Shown in pieces: positions 1 through 5,917 of a stretch of 7,577 bases of DNA. The DNA lies in NCBI GenBank assembly GCA_016213865.1, contig JACQZL010000398.1, positions 1 through 7,577 of the forward strand. The letters are read 5' to 3'. The notes under the pieces are model-generated. The model saw only the letters and a list, made by a program, of their open reading frames with translations. It did no database searches and had not been told where the DNA came from. Positions within the stretch are counted from its first letter, which is position 1; every line of letters begins with the position of its first letter. Made by a program: the position numbers and the translations under genes. Source of the DNA: Candidatus Rifleibacteriota bacterium. GTDB taxonomy: Bacteria; UBP17; UBA6191; JACPRK01.

Positions 1-74
1 CGACGGGCCTCTGGCACGCCCCCAGAAGTGAAGACGGGCCATAGGGCTCTGGACGGTGGGGTAGACCGCACATT

Positions 75-200
75 CCTTCGCGTCTTCGCGTCTTCGCGTG
101 AGGTCCGTTTTCATACCAGACGCAAGGGAGCAAGGACGCAAAGAAGGTCCTATTGATCAGCATTTCCTGGCGCCTTTGCGTCCTGGCGTCTTTGCGTTTG
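75..200. repeat. degenerate tandem/inverted ctttgcgtc-type repeats
   Basis: Three tandem 8-mers stand at 75-98 (ccttcgcg, tcttcgcg, tcttcgcg). Next comes a segment with two gacgcaa motifs (119-125 and 135-141), followed by the opposite-strand form, with cctttgcgtcctggcgtc and tttgcg at 173-196. The second and third blocks are thus imperfect inverted copies around the centre at about 146-170. All three blocks are followed by ggtcc (near 102, 146 and 200). I recall similar 'ctttgcgtctttgcgt' strings from intergenic DNA of several environmental phyla, but could not check. Function is unknown; the strand symmetry suggests a structured or transposed non-coding repeat. Confidence 0.55.
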
Positions 201-224
201 GTCCTCTCTGCCCCATGTTCGGGG

Positions 225-245
225 AACGCTCCCCCGGTGAGCGTT
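225..245. other. small perfect stem-loop
   Basis: The 7-base arms aacgctc (225-231) and gagcgtt (239-245) are exact reverse complements around a 7-base loop. There is no T-run on either side, so a classical intrinsic terminator is not supported. It lies in the 3' flank of the HEAT-PilT gene and could contribute to mRNA 3'-end structure. Confidence 0.3.
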
Positions 246-315
246 TGCGAACGAAGCTGCGCACTTGTACGCGGTTCTGGCAGGAGCGGCCTCCGGGCAG
301 GTCCGTAGTCTTCCT

Positions 316-340
316 GGCCGGCAGGGACGCCGGCCCTACC
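316..340 (-). repeat. REP-like hairpin with GTAG head
   Basis: Read on the minus strand, the tetranucleotide GTAG (339-336) is followed directly by a perfect 7-bp stem: ggccggc (335-329), loop gtccct, gccggcc (322-316). A GTAG or GGAG head plus hairpin is the layout of REP sequences mobilised by RAYT (Y1/TnpA-REP) transposases. It sits 22 bases past the stop codon of the HEAT-PilT gene, a typical REP position, and may also stop transcription or protect the mRNA 3' end, although no T-run follows. The stem sequence differs from the doublet at 3256-3333, so it would belong to another REP family. A single copy in the window does not prove it is repetitive. Confidence 0.5.
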
Positions 341-361
341 GTGAGAACGCGCGCGCGCCTC

Positions 362-3118
362 TCAGGCTTTGGGACCCCGGGCGGCCGTGCCCCCCTTGGG
401 CTTGAAGTTCGCCTGGTCGACGACGAACGGAAGCGCGTCCTCGTACGTGATCAGACGGTTGCCGACCAGCTCCATCAGGCTGGCGTCGAAGGTCGTCATG
501 CCCTCCTCGGCGCTCGCCTGCATGGTGCTGTAGAGCTGCTGGGTGTTGCCGTCCCGCACCAGGTTCCGGACCGCGTTGGTGGAGAGCAGAATCTCGACGG
601 CAGGGACGCGGCCGCGGCCGTCGGCCCGCGTGAAGAGGCGCTGCGAGAGCACGGCGCGCAGGATGAACGCTAGCTGCCGGCGCACGTGGGATTGCTGGTC
701 CGTCGGGAAGAAGTCGACGATCTGCTCGACGGTCTGGCTGGCTGAAGAGGTGTGGAAGGTCGACAGCACCAGGTGGCCGGTTCCGGCCAGCGTCAGGGCA
801 GTCGAGATCGTGTCGCGATCGCGAAGCTCCCCGATGAGGATCACGTCCGGGTCCTCTCGCAAGGCCCCCCGTAGCCCGAGCGGGAAGGAGTGCACGTCCA
901 TCCCCACCTCACGATAGGAGATGTAAGAGAGCACGTTCTGATGGACGTACTCGATCGGGTCCTCGATGGTGATGACGTGGCGGCTGAAATGCCGGTTGAC
1001 GTAGCCCAGAAGTGCCGCGATTGTGGTCGACTTGCCGCAACCCGTCGGACCTGTGACCAGCACAAGGCCGTCCGCGAAGCTCCCGATCTTCTGCATGACC
1101 CACTCGGGCAGGTTGAGCTGCTTGAAAGACGGGATCTCGGGGTCGATGTAGCGGCAGGCCGCCTCGAGCCCGCGGGTCTGCTTGTACAGGTTGATGCGAA
1201 ACCGACAGCCGTTGGTGACCTCGTACGAGAGGTCGACCTGGAGGTTCTCGGCGAGCACGTGCTTTTGTTGGTCGGTGAGGATGGTCGAGGCGAGCACGCG
1301 CGAGGCATCAGGCGTGAGGACGGGGAAGTTGGTCTTGGTCAGGATGCCGTGGATGCGCAGGATGGGCGGACAACCGATCTTGAGGTGCAAATCGGAGGCG
1401 CCGCACTTCTGGGCGTGTAAGAGGATGTCGTCCATCGACATCGGATAGGCACCCATCCCCGGCGAGTCGAAGAGCGCCAGGACGGGCTTGCGAAGCGCGG
1501 CCCGGGCAGCGCCTTCTGCGGCTGGCTCGGCGGGAGTCTCGGCCGGCGTGGCGGCGCGAGGGACAGGCAGCCGCATCAGGGCGTCCCGGCCAGCGTTGGG
1601 CGTTTTGAGGAGATCGCCCAGTACGGGCGCGGGCTGCGCCTGGAGCCGTCTCATGATCGCTTCGCGCTCGTCCGGCTTGGCCCGCTTGATGTCCGCGACC
1701 AGCCGCGCCAGCCCGGCGTGATTGAACGCCGAGAGTGCCTTCTCGGTCCAGTAGGCGATGTCTCCGTCGGCGTCGTTGACGTGGACGAGCAACGCCTTCA
1801 GTCCTCGATCGCCGACCCTCGCCAGGGCCTCGGCAGCGCGCTGGCGAACGACCCAGAGCGAGTTGCGAAACGCCCCAACCAGGTCGTTCATCGCGGCCTC
1901 GCTGCCGATCCCCGCCAGACTGTCGACTGCATGGAGGCGGATGGTCTTCGCTGGATGGTCGAGCAAGAGCGCGACGGAGGGCTCGGCTGCATCGTCGCCT
2001 ATCTTGCCGAGCGTCGCCAGCGTCCAGAAGAGGCTCTCCTCGTTGTCGATGCTCAGGTTGTCGATCAGGTACTTGAGGGCGAGGTCTCCCTGGCGCCCCA
2101 GACTGTCGCTGGCCAGCTTGCGGATGACCCACGCATCATCCTGGAAGCAGCGGATCAGGAGGCGAGCCGCCGAGGAATCCCGCAGGCCGGCCAGCGTGAG
2201 CACGGCCGAGTAGCGGGTCGACTTCTGGTCGCTCTGGATGGATCGTTCCAGCAGCGGGACCACGTCGGCGGCGAGGATCTCTCGAAGGATCTTCATGCAC
2301 CAGAAGCGCACGTCCGGGTTCTCGCTGTCCAGGAGGCGCTTGAGCTCGGGCACCGCCATCTGCGAAAGGCCCTGGAGGATCTCGGCCGCCTCGGCCCGGT
2401 AGTACCACGATTCGTGCGAGAGCAGGCCCACCAGCGTCGGGATGACCGCCGGATGGCGGATCTCCTTGAGAGCCGCGAGAGCATAGGCGCCTTGCTGCTC
2501 GTCGCCCGGGCTCTTGAGGATCTTGGTCAGCGGCTCCACGGCCTTGACCCCCATCACCTTCGCGAGGATCTTGAAGGCCCAGAATTTCTGATCCGCGGTG
2601 CCGCTGTTGAGCAGGTGACGAACGGCACCCACCGAGTCGTCGGGTTGCTCGGCCAGCACCCGGGCGGCCTCCTCTCGGGTGGCATAGTCGGGGCTGTTCA
2701 GCATGTCGACCAACACGGGGACCGCTTCGGGGAATCGAAGACGGCCCAGCGACCGGATGGCGAAAGTGCGGAGCTCGCCCGGGCAACGCGGCAAGTACTC
2801 GAGGAGCAGCTTCCCGCCGCTGGCATCGAGCCCCCCCAGCGTCTGAAGCGACCAGTAGAGAGCGTTCTCGTCGGCCGCGGAGTCCTCGAGAACCTGCTCG
2901 ACGGCTGGCACGGCGACGGCCGCACCGAGGCCGGCCAGCTTCTCGGAAGCGGCCTTGCGGACGTCCCAGAACTTGCACGAGAACGCGCGGACCAGACAGC
3001 CGGCCCGGTCGGCGGGGGGAAGGCGATCCAGCCGGTCCAGGACTTCCCGGGCCTTGGCCGCCGTCGAGGCGTTCAGCAACCGCTCGAGGTCATGGATGGC
3101 TCGGGACTCGGAAGGCAT
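362..3118 (-). CDS. pilT: HEAT-repeat / PilT-type pilus retraction ATPase fusion
   Basis: This 918-residue protein joins a HEAT-repeat solenoid (about 45-470) through an Ala/Pro-rich linker (about 510-545) to a full-length PilT-like module (about 560-905). The PilT part carries a PAS-like N-terminal segment (GASDLHLK, 573-580), Walker A GPTGCGKST (690-698), Asp box ITIEDPIEYVH (716-726), Walker B DPDVILIGELRD with the expected catalytic Glu764 (756-767), His box GHLVLSTFHTSSA (781-793) and the PilT-diagnostic AVRNLVRD (849-856, matching AIRNLIRE). PilT hexamers sit at the cytoplasmic base of type IV pili and power retraction. Canonical PilT is about 345 residues, so the first ~550 are extra. 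The Walker A Ser is Cys694. HEAT solenoids generally bind partner proteins, so the N-terminus may dock a regulator (inference). No other pilus gene is in the window. The ATG start lacks a clear Shine-Dalgarno, but a good promoter lies just upstream. Confidence 0.9.
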   Translation of the reverse strand: MPSESRAIHDLERLLNASTAAKAREVLDRLDRLPPADRAGCLVRAFSCKFWDVRKAASEKLAGLGAAVAVPAVEQVLEDSAADENALYWSLQTLGGLDASGGKLLLEYLPRCPGELRTFAIRSLGRLRFPEAVPVLVDMLNSPDYATREEAARVLAEQPDDSVGAVRHLLNSGTADQKFWAFKILAKVMGVKAVEPLTKILKSPGDEQQGAYALAALKEIRHPAVIPTLVGLLSHESWYYRAEAAEILQGLSQMAVPELKRLLDSENPDVRFWCMKILREILAADVVPLLERSIQSDQKSTRYSAVLTLAGLRDSSAARLLIRCFQDDAWVIRKLASDSLGRQGDLALKYLIDNLSIDNEESLFWTLATLGKIGDDAAEPSVALLLDHPAKTIRLHAVDSLAGIGSEAAMNDLVGAFRNSLWVVRQRAAEALARVGDRGLKALLVHVNDADGDIAYWTEKALSAFNHAGLARLVADIKRAKPDEREAIMRRLQAQPAPVLGDLLKTPNAGRDALMRLPVPRAATPAETPAEPAAEGAARAALRKPVLALFDSPGMGAYPMSMDDILLHAQKCGASDLHLKIGCPPILRIHGILTKTNFPVLTPDASRVLASTILTDQQKHVLAENLQVDLSYEVTNGCRFRINLYKQTRGLEAACRYIDPEIPSFKQLNLPEWVMQKIGSFADGLVLVTGPTGCGKSTTIAALLGYVNRHFSRHVITIEDPIEYVHQNVLSYISYREVGMDVHSFPLGLRGALREDPDVILIGELRDRDTISTALTLAGTGHLVLSTFHTSSASQTVEQIVDFFPTDQQSHVRRQLAFILRAVLSQRLFTRADGRGRVPAVEILLSTNAVRNLVRDGNTQQLYSTMQASAEEGMTTFDASLMELVGNRLITYEDALPFVVDQANFKPKGGTAARGPKA
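1709..2986 (-). repeat. HEAT array with a three-unit super-repeat (protein level)
   Basis: Residues about 45-470 of the fusion hold 14 HEAT-like helical repeats that fall into three alternating types. Type A has R-x2-A-x3-L with Arg at 54, 148, 241, 333 and 425. Type B has (F/Y)W-x4-L with Trp at 89, 180, 273, 365 and 457. Type C has A-x3-L with Ala at 120, 213, 305 and 397. Spacings within each type are 91-94 residues, so the array consists of about 4.7 copies of a three-HEAT module of about 92 residues (~277 bases). This points to growth by duplication of whole three-repeat blocks. Confidence 0.75.
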
Positions 3119-3156
3119 GGAAGCGGAGACAACCCGGTCGGTTCGCGGACGACCGG

Positions 3157-3185
3157 ATTCTAGCAGAGCCCCAAAGCCTCTTCAA
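3157..3185 (-). promoter_or_regulatory. sigma70-type promoter for the HEAT-PilT gene
   Basis: On the minus strand, TTGAAG (3185-3180, 4 of 6 matches to TTGACA) is separated by exactly 17 bases from TAGAAT (3162-3157, 5 of 6 matches to TATAAT). Predicted transcription would begin near 3150, leaving a leader of about 30 bases to the ATG at 3118. It suggests the fusion gene is transcribed on its own rather than only by read-through from the upstream membrane-protein gene. Prediction from consensus only. Confidence 0.55.
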
Positions 3186-3193
3186 GAAAGGTT

Positions 3194-3394
3194 GTCAGCG
3201 TCTGGAGCGATGCGGAAAGCTGGCAAGCCGCATCACGGCATACGTGGTCCAAGGAGTTGTAGCGCGGGCCCTTGTGGCCCGCTCGGGTCGAGACGCCGCT
3301 CCACAAGCGGGGGACAAGCCCCCGCGCTACAGCCAATGGAGACAACCGCCCGTCGTGTCGCCACGATCCAGCGTCGCTCCCGTCAGCGTCTGGA
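3194..3394 (+). repeat. 13-bp direct repeats flanking the REPIN-like element
   Basis: The 13-mer gtcagcgtctgga occurs exactly at 3194-3206 and 3382-3394. The second copy overlaps the last codons and stop of the UPF0104 gene; the first lies just upstream of the HEAT-PilT promoter. The REPIN-like element is almost exactly centred between them (49 and 48 bases from each). It may record a local duplication or insertion event, or be chance. Confidence 0.35.
3256..3333. repeat. REPIN-like doublet: two inverted GTAG-headed hairpins
   Basis: The outer ends are inverted repeats: tgtagcgcggg (3258-3268) and cccgcgctaca (3321-3331), extending to 13 bases with one mismatch. Each arm folds on its own: gcgggcc/ggcccgc (3264-3270, 3276-3282) with loop cttgt, and gcggggg/cccccgc (3307-3313, 3319-3325) with loop acaag, the reverse complement of the first loop. 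Aligned in the same orientation, the 25-base arms differ only at the two inner base pairs of the stem, cc:gg versus gg:cc, so pairing is kept. The spacer is 24 bases. GTAG plus hairpin, in inverted pairs, is the layout of REPINs mobilised by RAYT transposases; no RAYT gene is in the window. Confidence 0.72.
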
Positions 3395-4543
3395 CTCGGT
3401 GCCGTTCTGACGGATCCGAGTCAGCTCGCCGAGCGAGAATCCCTCGTGCCACAGGATGGCTAACCCAAGGACGATGGGCGGAAAGAGCGAGATCGTCCAC
3501 AAGACGATCGCGTAGCTCTTGGCCGAGATGGTGGAGACGGAAAGGAGCAGCAGGGACTTTTCCACCGCCACGTGGAAGACGCCGATGAAGCTCGGGGCCT
3601 GGGGCAAGGCGATGGCGAAGGCGGTGAAGACGAAAATCAGACATCCTCCCAGCACGGACATCTGGATGTCGAACGCGAACGAGAGTGCCCAGTTGATGAG
3701 ACCGATGACGAGCCAGAGCACGAGCGACAGGGCCGAGATGCTGACGAGGTCGCGCAGGCCGGTCAGCATTCCGAGGCCCTCGATGAAGTTGTCCAGGATC
3801 GCCTCGACCTGGTGCGCGAACCTGGGCGGAAGGCGCGAGAGCAGAGGCGAGAAGAAACGCTTGACGCGATGAGGCCAGAGGCGCAGGAGCGTCAGGAACA
3901 CGATCGCGCCCGCGATGACGGCTGCGAAGAGCCCGCCGAAGAAGCGCAGATTGCCCATCAGGGCCGCATGCTGGCCGGCCACCGGCAAGTAGATCAGCAC
4001 CAGGACGAGAAAGAAGAGGACCGCGAGCAGATCGAAGATGCGCTCCACGACGATGGTCGCGAAGACGCTGGAAACCCCCAGTTTCTCCTTCCGAGCCAGG
4101 ACGGCGGCGCGGACGATCTCCCCTGCCCGGGCTGGCAGCAGGCCGCTGGCCATGAACCCGATCAGCGTGCTCGACATCAGGGAGCCGATCCCGACCGGGC
4201 GCAGGTGCCTCACCATCACCTGCCACCTGAGCGCCCTGATGTAGAGCATCAAGAACCAGAACCCAAGGGCCGGTACGATGTAGACGTAGCGGGCCTGCGT
4301 CAAGGAGGCCCACAACTCCGGCCACTCGACGTTCCGGAGGAAGAAGTAGAGACAAACGAGACTGACCCCGAGGCCGACCCAAACGATGGGCTTTCCCAGG
4401 CTGCCGGTCTCGGCGGGGGTCTGGCGTTCCGAGGTGAGTCCGACCGCGGTCGGGCTGGCAGGGGGGGCGGAGGCCAAGGTCAGATGATCCAAGCTCAGGG
4501 TCTCAGGGTTATCGAGGGTCTTGGAGGCAACTTGGGCAGGCAT
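3383..4543 (-). CDS. UPF0104 / lysyl-PG synthase transmembrane-family membrane protein
   Basis: This 386-residue polytopic inner-membrane protein has about 7-9 hydrophobic segments (near 52-69, 87-104, 122-137, 164-186, 200-221, 266-287, 296-316, 344-364) after a hydrophilic, Pro/Ala/Thr-rich N-terminus of about 50 residues. Family hallmarks are LPARAGEIVRA (136-146), VERIFDLL (166-173) and the late Pro-rich loop PQAPSFIG (314-321). The family (UPF0104, TIGR00374 type) includes the flippase part of MprF, archaeal AglD-related proteins and the hopanoid-associated HpnL; the substrate cannot be deduced here. I chose the ATG at 4543 because AAGGAG (4559-4554) lies 10 bases upstream; an in-frame ATG at 4651 would add 36 residues with no membrane character. 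It follows the polyprenyl synthase by 119 bases in the same direction, so the two are probably co-transcribed and may share a lipid-related role. Confidence 0.82.
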   Translation of the reverse strand: MPAQVASKTLDNPETLSLDHLTLASAPPASPTAVGLTSERQTPAETGSLGKPIVWVGLGVSLVCLYFFLRNVEWPELWASLTQARYVYIVPALGFWFLMLYIRALRWQVMVRHLRPVGIGSLMSSTLIGFMASGLLPARAGEIVRAAVLARKEKLGVSSVFATIVVERIFDLLAVLFFLVLVLIYLPVAGQHAALMGNLRFFGGLFAAVIAGAIVFLTLLRLWPHRVKRFFSPLLSRLPPRFAHQVEAILDNFIEGLGMLTGLRDLVSISALSLVLWLVIGLINWALSFAFDIQMSVLGGCLIFVFTAFAIALPQAPSFIGVFHVAVEKSLLLLSVSTISAKSYAIVLWTISLFPPIVLGLAILWHEGFSLGELTRIRQNGTESRR

Positions 4544-4553
4544 CGGCTCGAGA

Positions 4554-4559
4554 CTCCTT
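4554..4559 (-). promoter_or_regulatory. Shine-Dalgarno deciding the UPF0104 start
   Basis: The minus strand reads AAGGAG ten bases before the ATG at 4543-4541. It is the strongest ribosome-binding match seen in the window and favours this start over the in-frame ATG at 4651. Confidence 0.6.
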
Positions 4560-4662
4560 GCGCCGCAGAAACGGGCAGTGCGGCCGGCCGGCGGGAGAAG
4601 CAACTCGCGGGCCAGAAGCTCCGAGCAGCGCCCGGGTCGCACCGGGCACACGACATCGGCCG

Positions 4663-5676
4663 TCAGGCCGGGCTCGTCGGATCGCCGGCAGCCTGGTCGG
4701 TCGCGCCTCCCTGCGCCGAATGCGCTTCCACCCGACTGAACAGATAGTCCGCGAACTCTCCGAGAATCCGTTCGAGTGCGGCATCTTCGAGCCGGTGTGC
4801 TGCCTCGAGGGCCGCGGCAGCATGACCGCGCGCCCGGCCCATGCAGTAGTCGTAAGCCCCCGACCGGCGGATGTAGTCGGCGACGACCGCCGCATCCGGG
4901 GGGTGGTGCTCAGGGAACGAAAACAGCTTGCGCCCCTCTCCGTCGGACAGACAGTAGATGGTCGGCAGGGTCATCTTGCCGTGGAGCAGGTCGTTCTGGA
5001 TGTCCTTGCCCAGGCTGGCGAGTGACGCCGTCACGTCGAGGAGGTCGTCCAGGATCTGGAAGGCAAAGCCGATCTCGAGACCGAAGGCGGCGGACGCGGT
5101 CACGCGGCCCTGCGACGCGCCGGCCGCCAGGGCCCCGATACGGCAGCACTCCGCGAAGAAGATGGCGGTCTTCAGCTCGATGATGCGGAAGTAGGTCCGC
5201 TCGTCCAGCAGGCGATTGCCGAAGTTGATCAGTTCGAGCAACTGACCTTCCGAAAGCGAGGCCGTGACCGAGTAGAGCGCGTCGATGATTCGAGGGTCGG
5301 ACGCAGTGACCAGGGGCTTGAGCGACCGCGACAGCAACAGGTCGCCAAGGAGCACGGCCTCCTTGTTGCCCCACTTGGCGTTGACCGTCAGCCGGTTCCT
5401 GCGCATGCGGCCGTTGTCCACCACGTCGTCGTGGAGCAAGGACGCCGAGTGGACCAGCTCGGTCATCGCGGCCAGGCCCGCCGTCCCCGGGGGCACGCGC
5501 TCCGTCCCGACCGTCGCGAAGGCAAGCACCAGGGACGGCCGGATGCGCTGCCCAGGCGTCGCCAGGAAATGCGACAACAACTCGTCGATGAACGGCGACT
5601 GCACCTCGAGGTTGCCGCGGATGTACTCCGTGACGTCGTCGAGGTGGTTCTTCAGGTGTGCAAAACAGGGAATCAC
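4663..5676 (-). CDS. long-chain trans-polyprenyl diphosphate synthase
   Basis: This enzyme condenses isopentenyl diphosphate onto an allylic primer to make a long all-trans prenyl diphosphate, usually a quinone side chain. With the start chosen here it has 337 residues, normal for the family. It shows GQRIRP (42-47, for GGKRLRP), the first Asp-rich motif DDVVD (83-87) followed by Arg92-Arg93, Lys169-Thr170, the second Asp-rich motif DDLLD (210-214), and GKDIQNDLLHGKMTLP (223-238). Small residues Ala78 and Ser79, five and four positions before the first motif, fit a product longer than farnesyl or geranylgeranyl diphosphate (ispB/hepT-like; chain length not determined). The open frame continues upstream to 5907, but that part has no family similarity and covers a promoter. 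The GTG at 5676-5674, with GGAG at 5684-5681, is the best start. Probable first gene of an operon with the UPF0104 gene. Confidence 0.88.
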   Translation of the reverse strand: MIPCFAHLKNHLDDVTEYIRGNLEVQSPFIDELLSHFLATPGQRIRPSLVLAFATVGTERVPPGTAGLAAMTELVHSASLLHDDVVDNGRMRRNRLTVNAKWGNKEAVLLGDLLLSRSLKPLVTASDPRIIDALYSVTASLSEGQLLELINFGNRLLDERTYFRIIELKTAIFFAECCRIGALAAGASQGRVTASAAFGLEIGFAFQILDDLLDVTASLASLGKDIQNDLLHGKMTLPTIYCLSDGEGRKLFSFPEHHPPDAAVVADYIRRSGAYDYCMGRARGHAAAALEAAHRLEDAALERILGEFADYLFSRVEAHSAQGGATDQAAGDPTSPA

Positions 5677-5703
5677 GACACTCCGAGGCCGACCGGGCCG
5701 CAC

Positions 5704-5732
5704 ATTATATCGCCGAGACGCTGGCCCGTAAA
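5704..5732 (-). promoter_or_regulatory. sigma70-type promoter for the polyprenyl synthase operon
   Basis: On the minus strand, TTTACG (5732-5727, 4 of 6 to TTGACA) is followed after exactly 17 bases by a perfect TATAAT (5709-5704). Transcription would begin near 5697, about 20 bases before the GTG start at 5676, with GGAG (5684-5681) in the leader. This is the best promoter match in the window and shows that in-frame codons upstream of it are unlikely to be translated. Confidence 0.65.
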
Positions 5733-5836
5733 CGGAAAAGCTGCCGGCCCGGACGCACTCGCTCTCGACCGCCGCTGTCAAATGGACGCCCGCCACCCCG
5801 GCCGCGAGCAGCTCCACCCGTGGCCCATGGCCCCGG

Positions 5837-5864
5837 TTGCGGACAGTGCCCGCGCTGATATACT
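5837..5864 (+). promoter_or_regulatory. extended -10 promoter for leuS
   Basis: TATACT (5859-5864, 5 of 6 to TATAAT) is preceded by TGA (5856-5858), giving the TGn of an extended -10. A weak -35, TTGCGG (5837-5842, 3 of 6), lies 16 bases upstream. Transcription would begin near 5871, leaving a leader of about 47 bases before the ATG at 5918. No Shine-Dalgarno is visible before that ATG. Confidence 0.5.
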
Positions 5865-5917
5865 GGCCGCCCCGGGTGGCCTTCCGCGCCCCCGGACTGC
5901 CGTTCATTCATCTGCAC

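Larger units (their letters stand above)
1..361. other. gene-free, repeat-rich intergenic region
   Basis: No credible coding region is seen in these 361 bases; the open frames that cross them have no recognisable protein character. The stretch holds, in order, a run of degenerate ctttgcgtc-type repeats (75-200), a small perfect stem-loop (225-245), a GTAG-headed REP-like hairpin (316-340) and a short alternating CG run (348-358). It lies downstream of the minus-strand HEAT-PilT gene, so part of it is that gene's 3' untranslated region. The first 70 bases show nothing I can identify. Confidence 0.6.
5677..5917. other. divergent intergenic control region
   Basis: These 241 bases separate the minus-strand polyprenyl synthase from the plus-strand leuS. 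Each side has its own promoter (5704-5732 minus, 5837-5864 plus), and the two are about 100 bases apart, so they do not overlap. The GC-rich stretch between them, 5733-5836, shows no clear operator, T-box or other leader element. Confidence 0.55.

Noticed and set aside
348..358. Alternating CG run (possible Z-DNA)
   Set aside because: Only 11 bases long and expected in DNA this GC-rich; nothing links it to function.
1718..3163. Long plus-strand open frame (481 codons) opposite the HEAT region
   Set aside because: It is antisense to a well-supported repeat protein, has a low-complexity Gly/Arg/Gln/Val composition, shows no motif and arises from GC-rich codon bias.
3256..3333. Intrinsic terminator for the UPF0104 gene, or a CRISPR-type repeat
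   Set aside because: There is no T-run after either hairpin, and there are only two inverted units rather than regularly spaced direct repeats with unique spacers. The GTAG-headed inverted pair fits a REPIN better, although a side effect on termination is possible.
4630..4647. 6-bp hairpin (gcccgg/ccgggc) between the polyprenyl synthase and UPF0104 genes as a terminator
   Set aside because: The stem is short, no T-run follows on the minus strand, and the genes are close enough to be co-transcribed; such stems are frequent by chance in GC-rich DNA.
3572..4747. Plus-strand open frame (391 codons) opposite the UPF0104 gene
   Set aside because: Its very hydrophilic Glu/Gln/Asp-rich translation is the mirror of transmembrane codons; it has no recognisable family and overlaps a motif-bearing gene.
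5876..5878. GTG as an alternative leuS start
   Set aside because: In frame, but it would lie about 5 bases after the predicted transcript start, has no ribosome-binding site, and would add residues outside the family's normal length.
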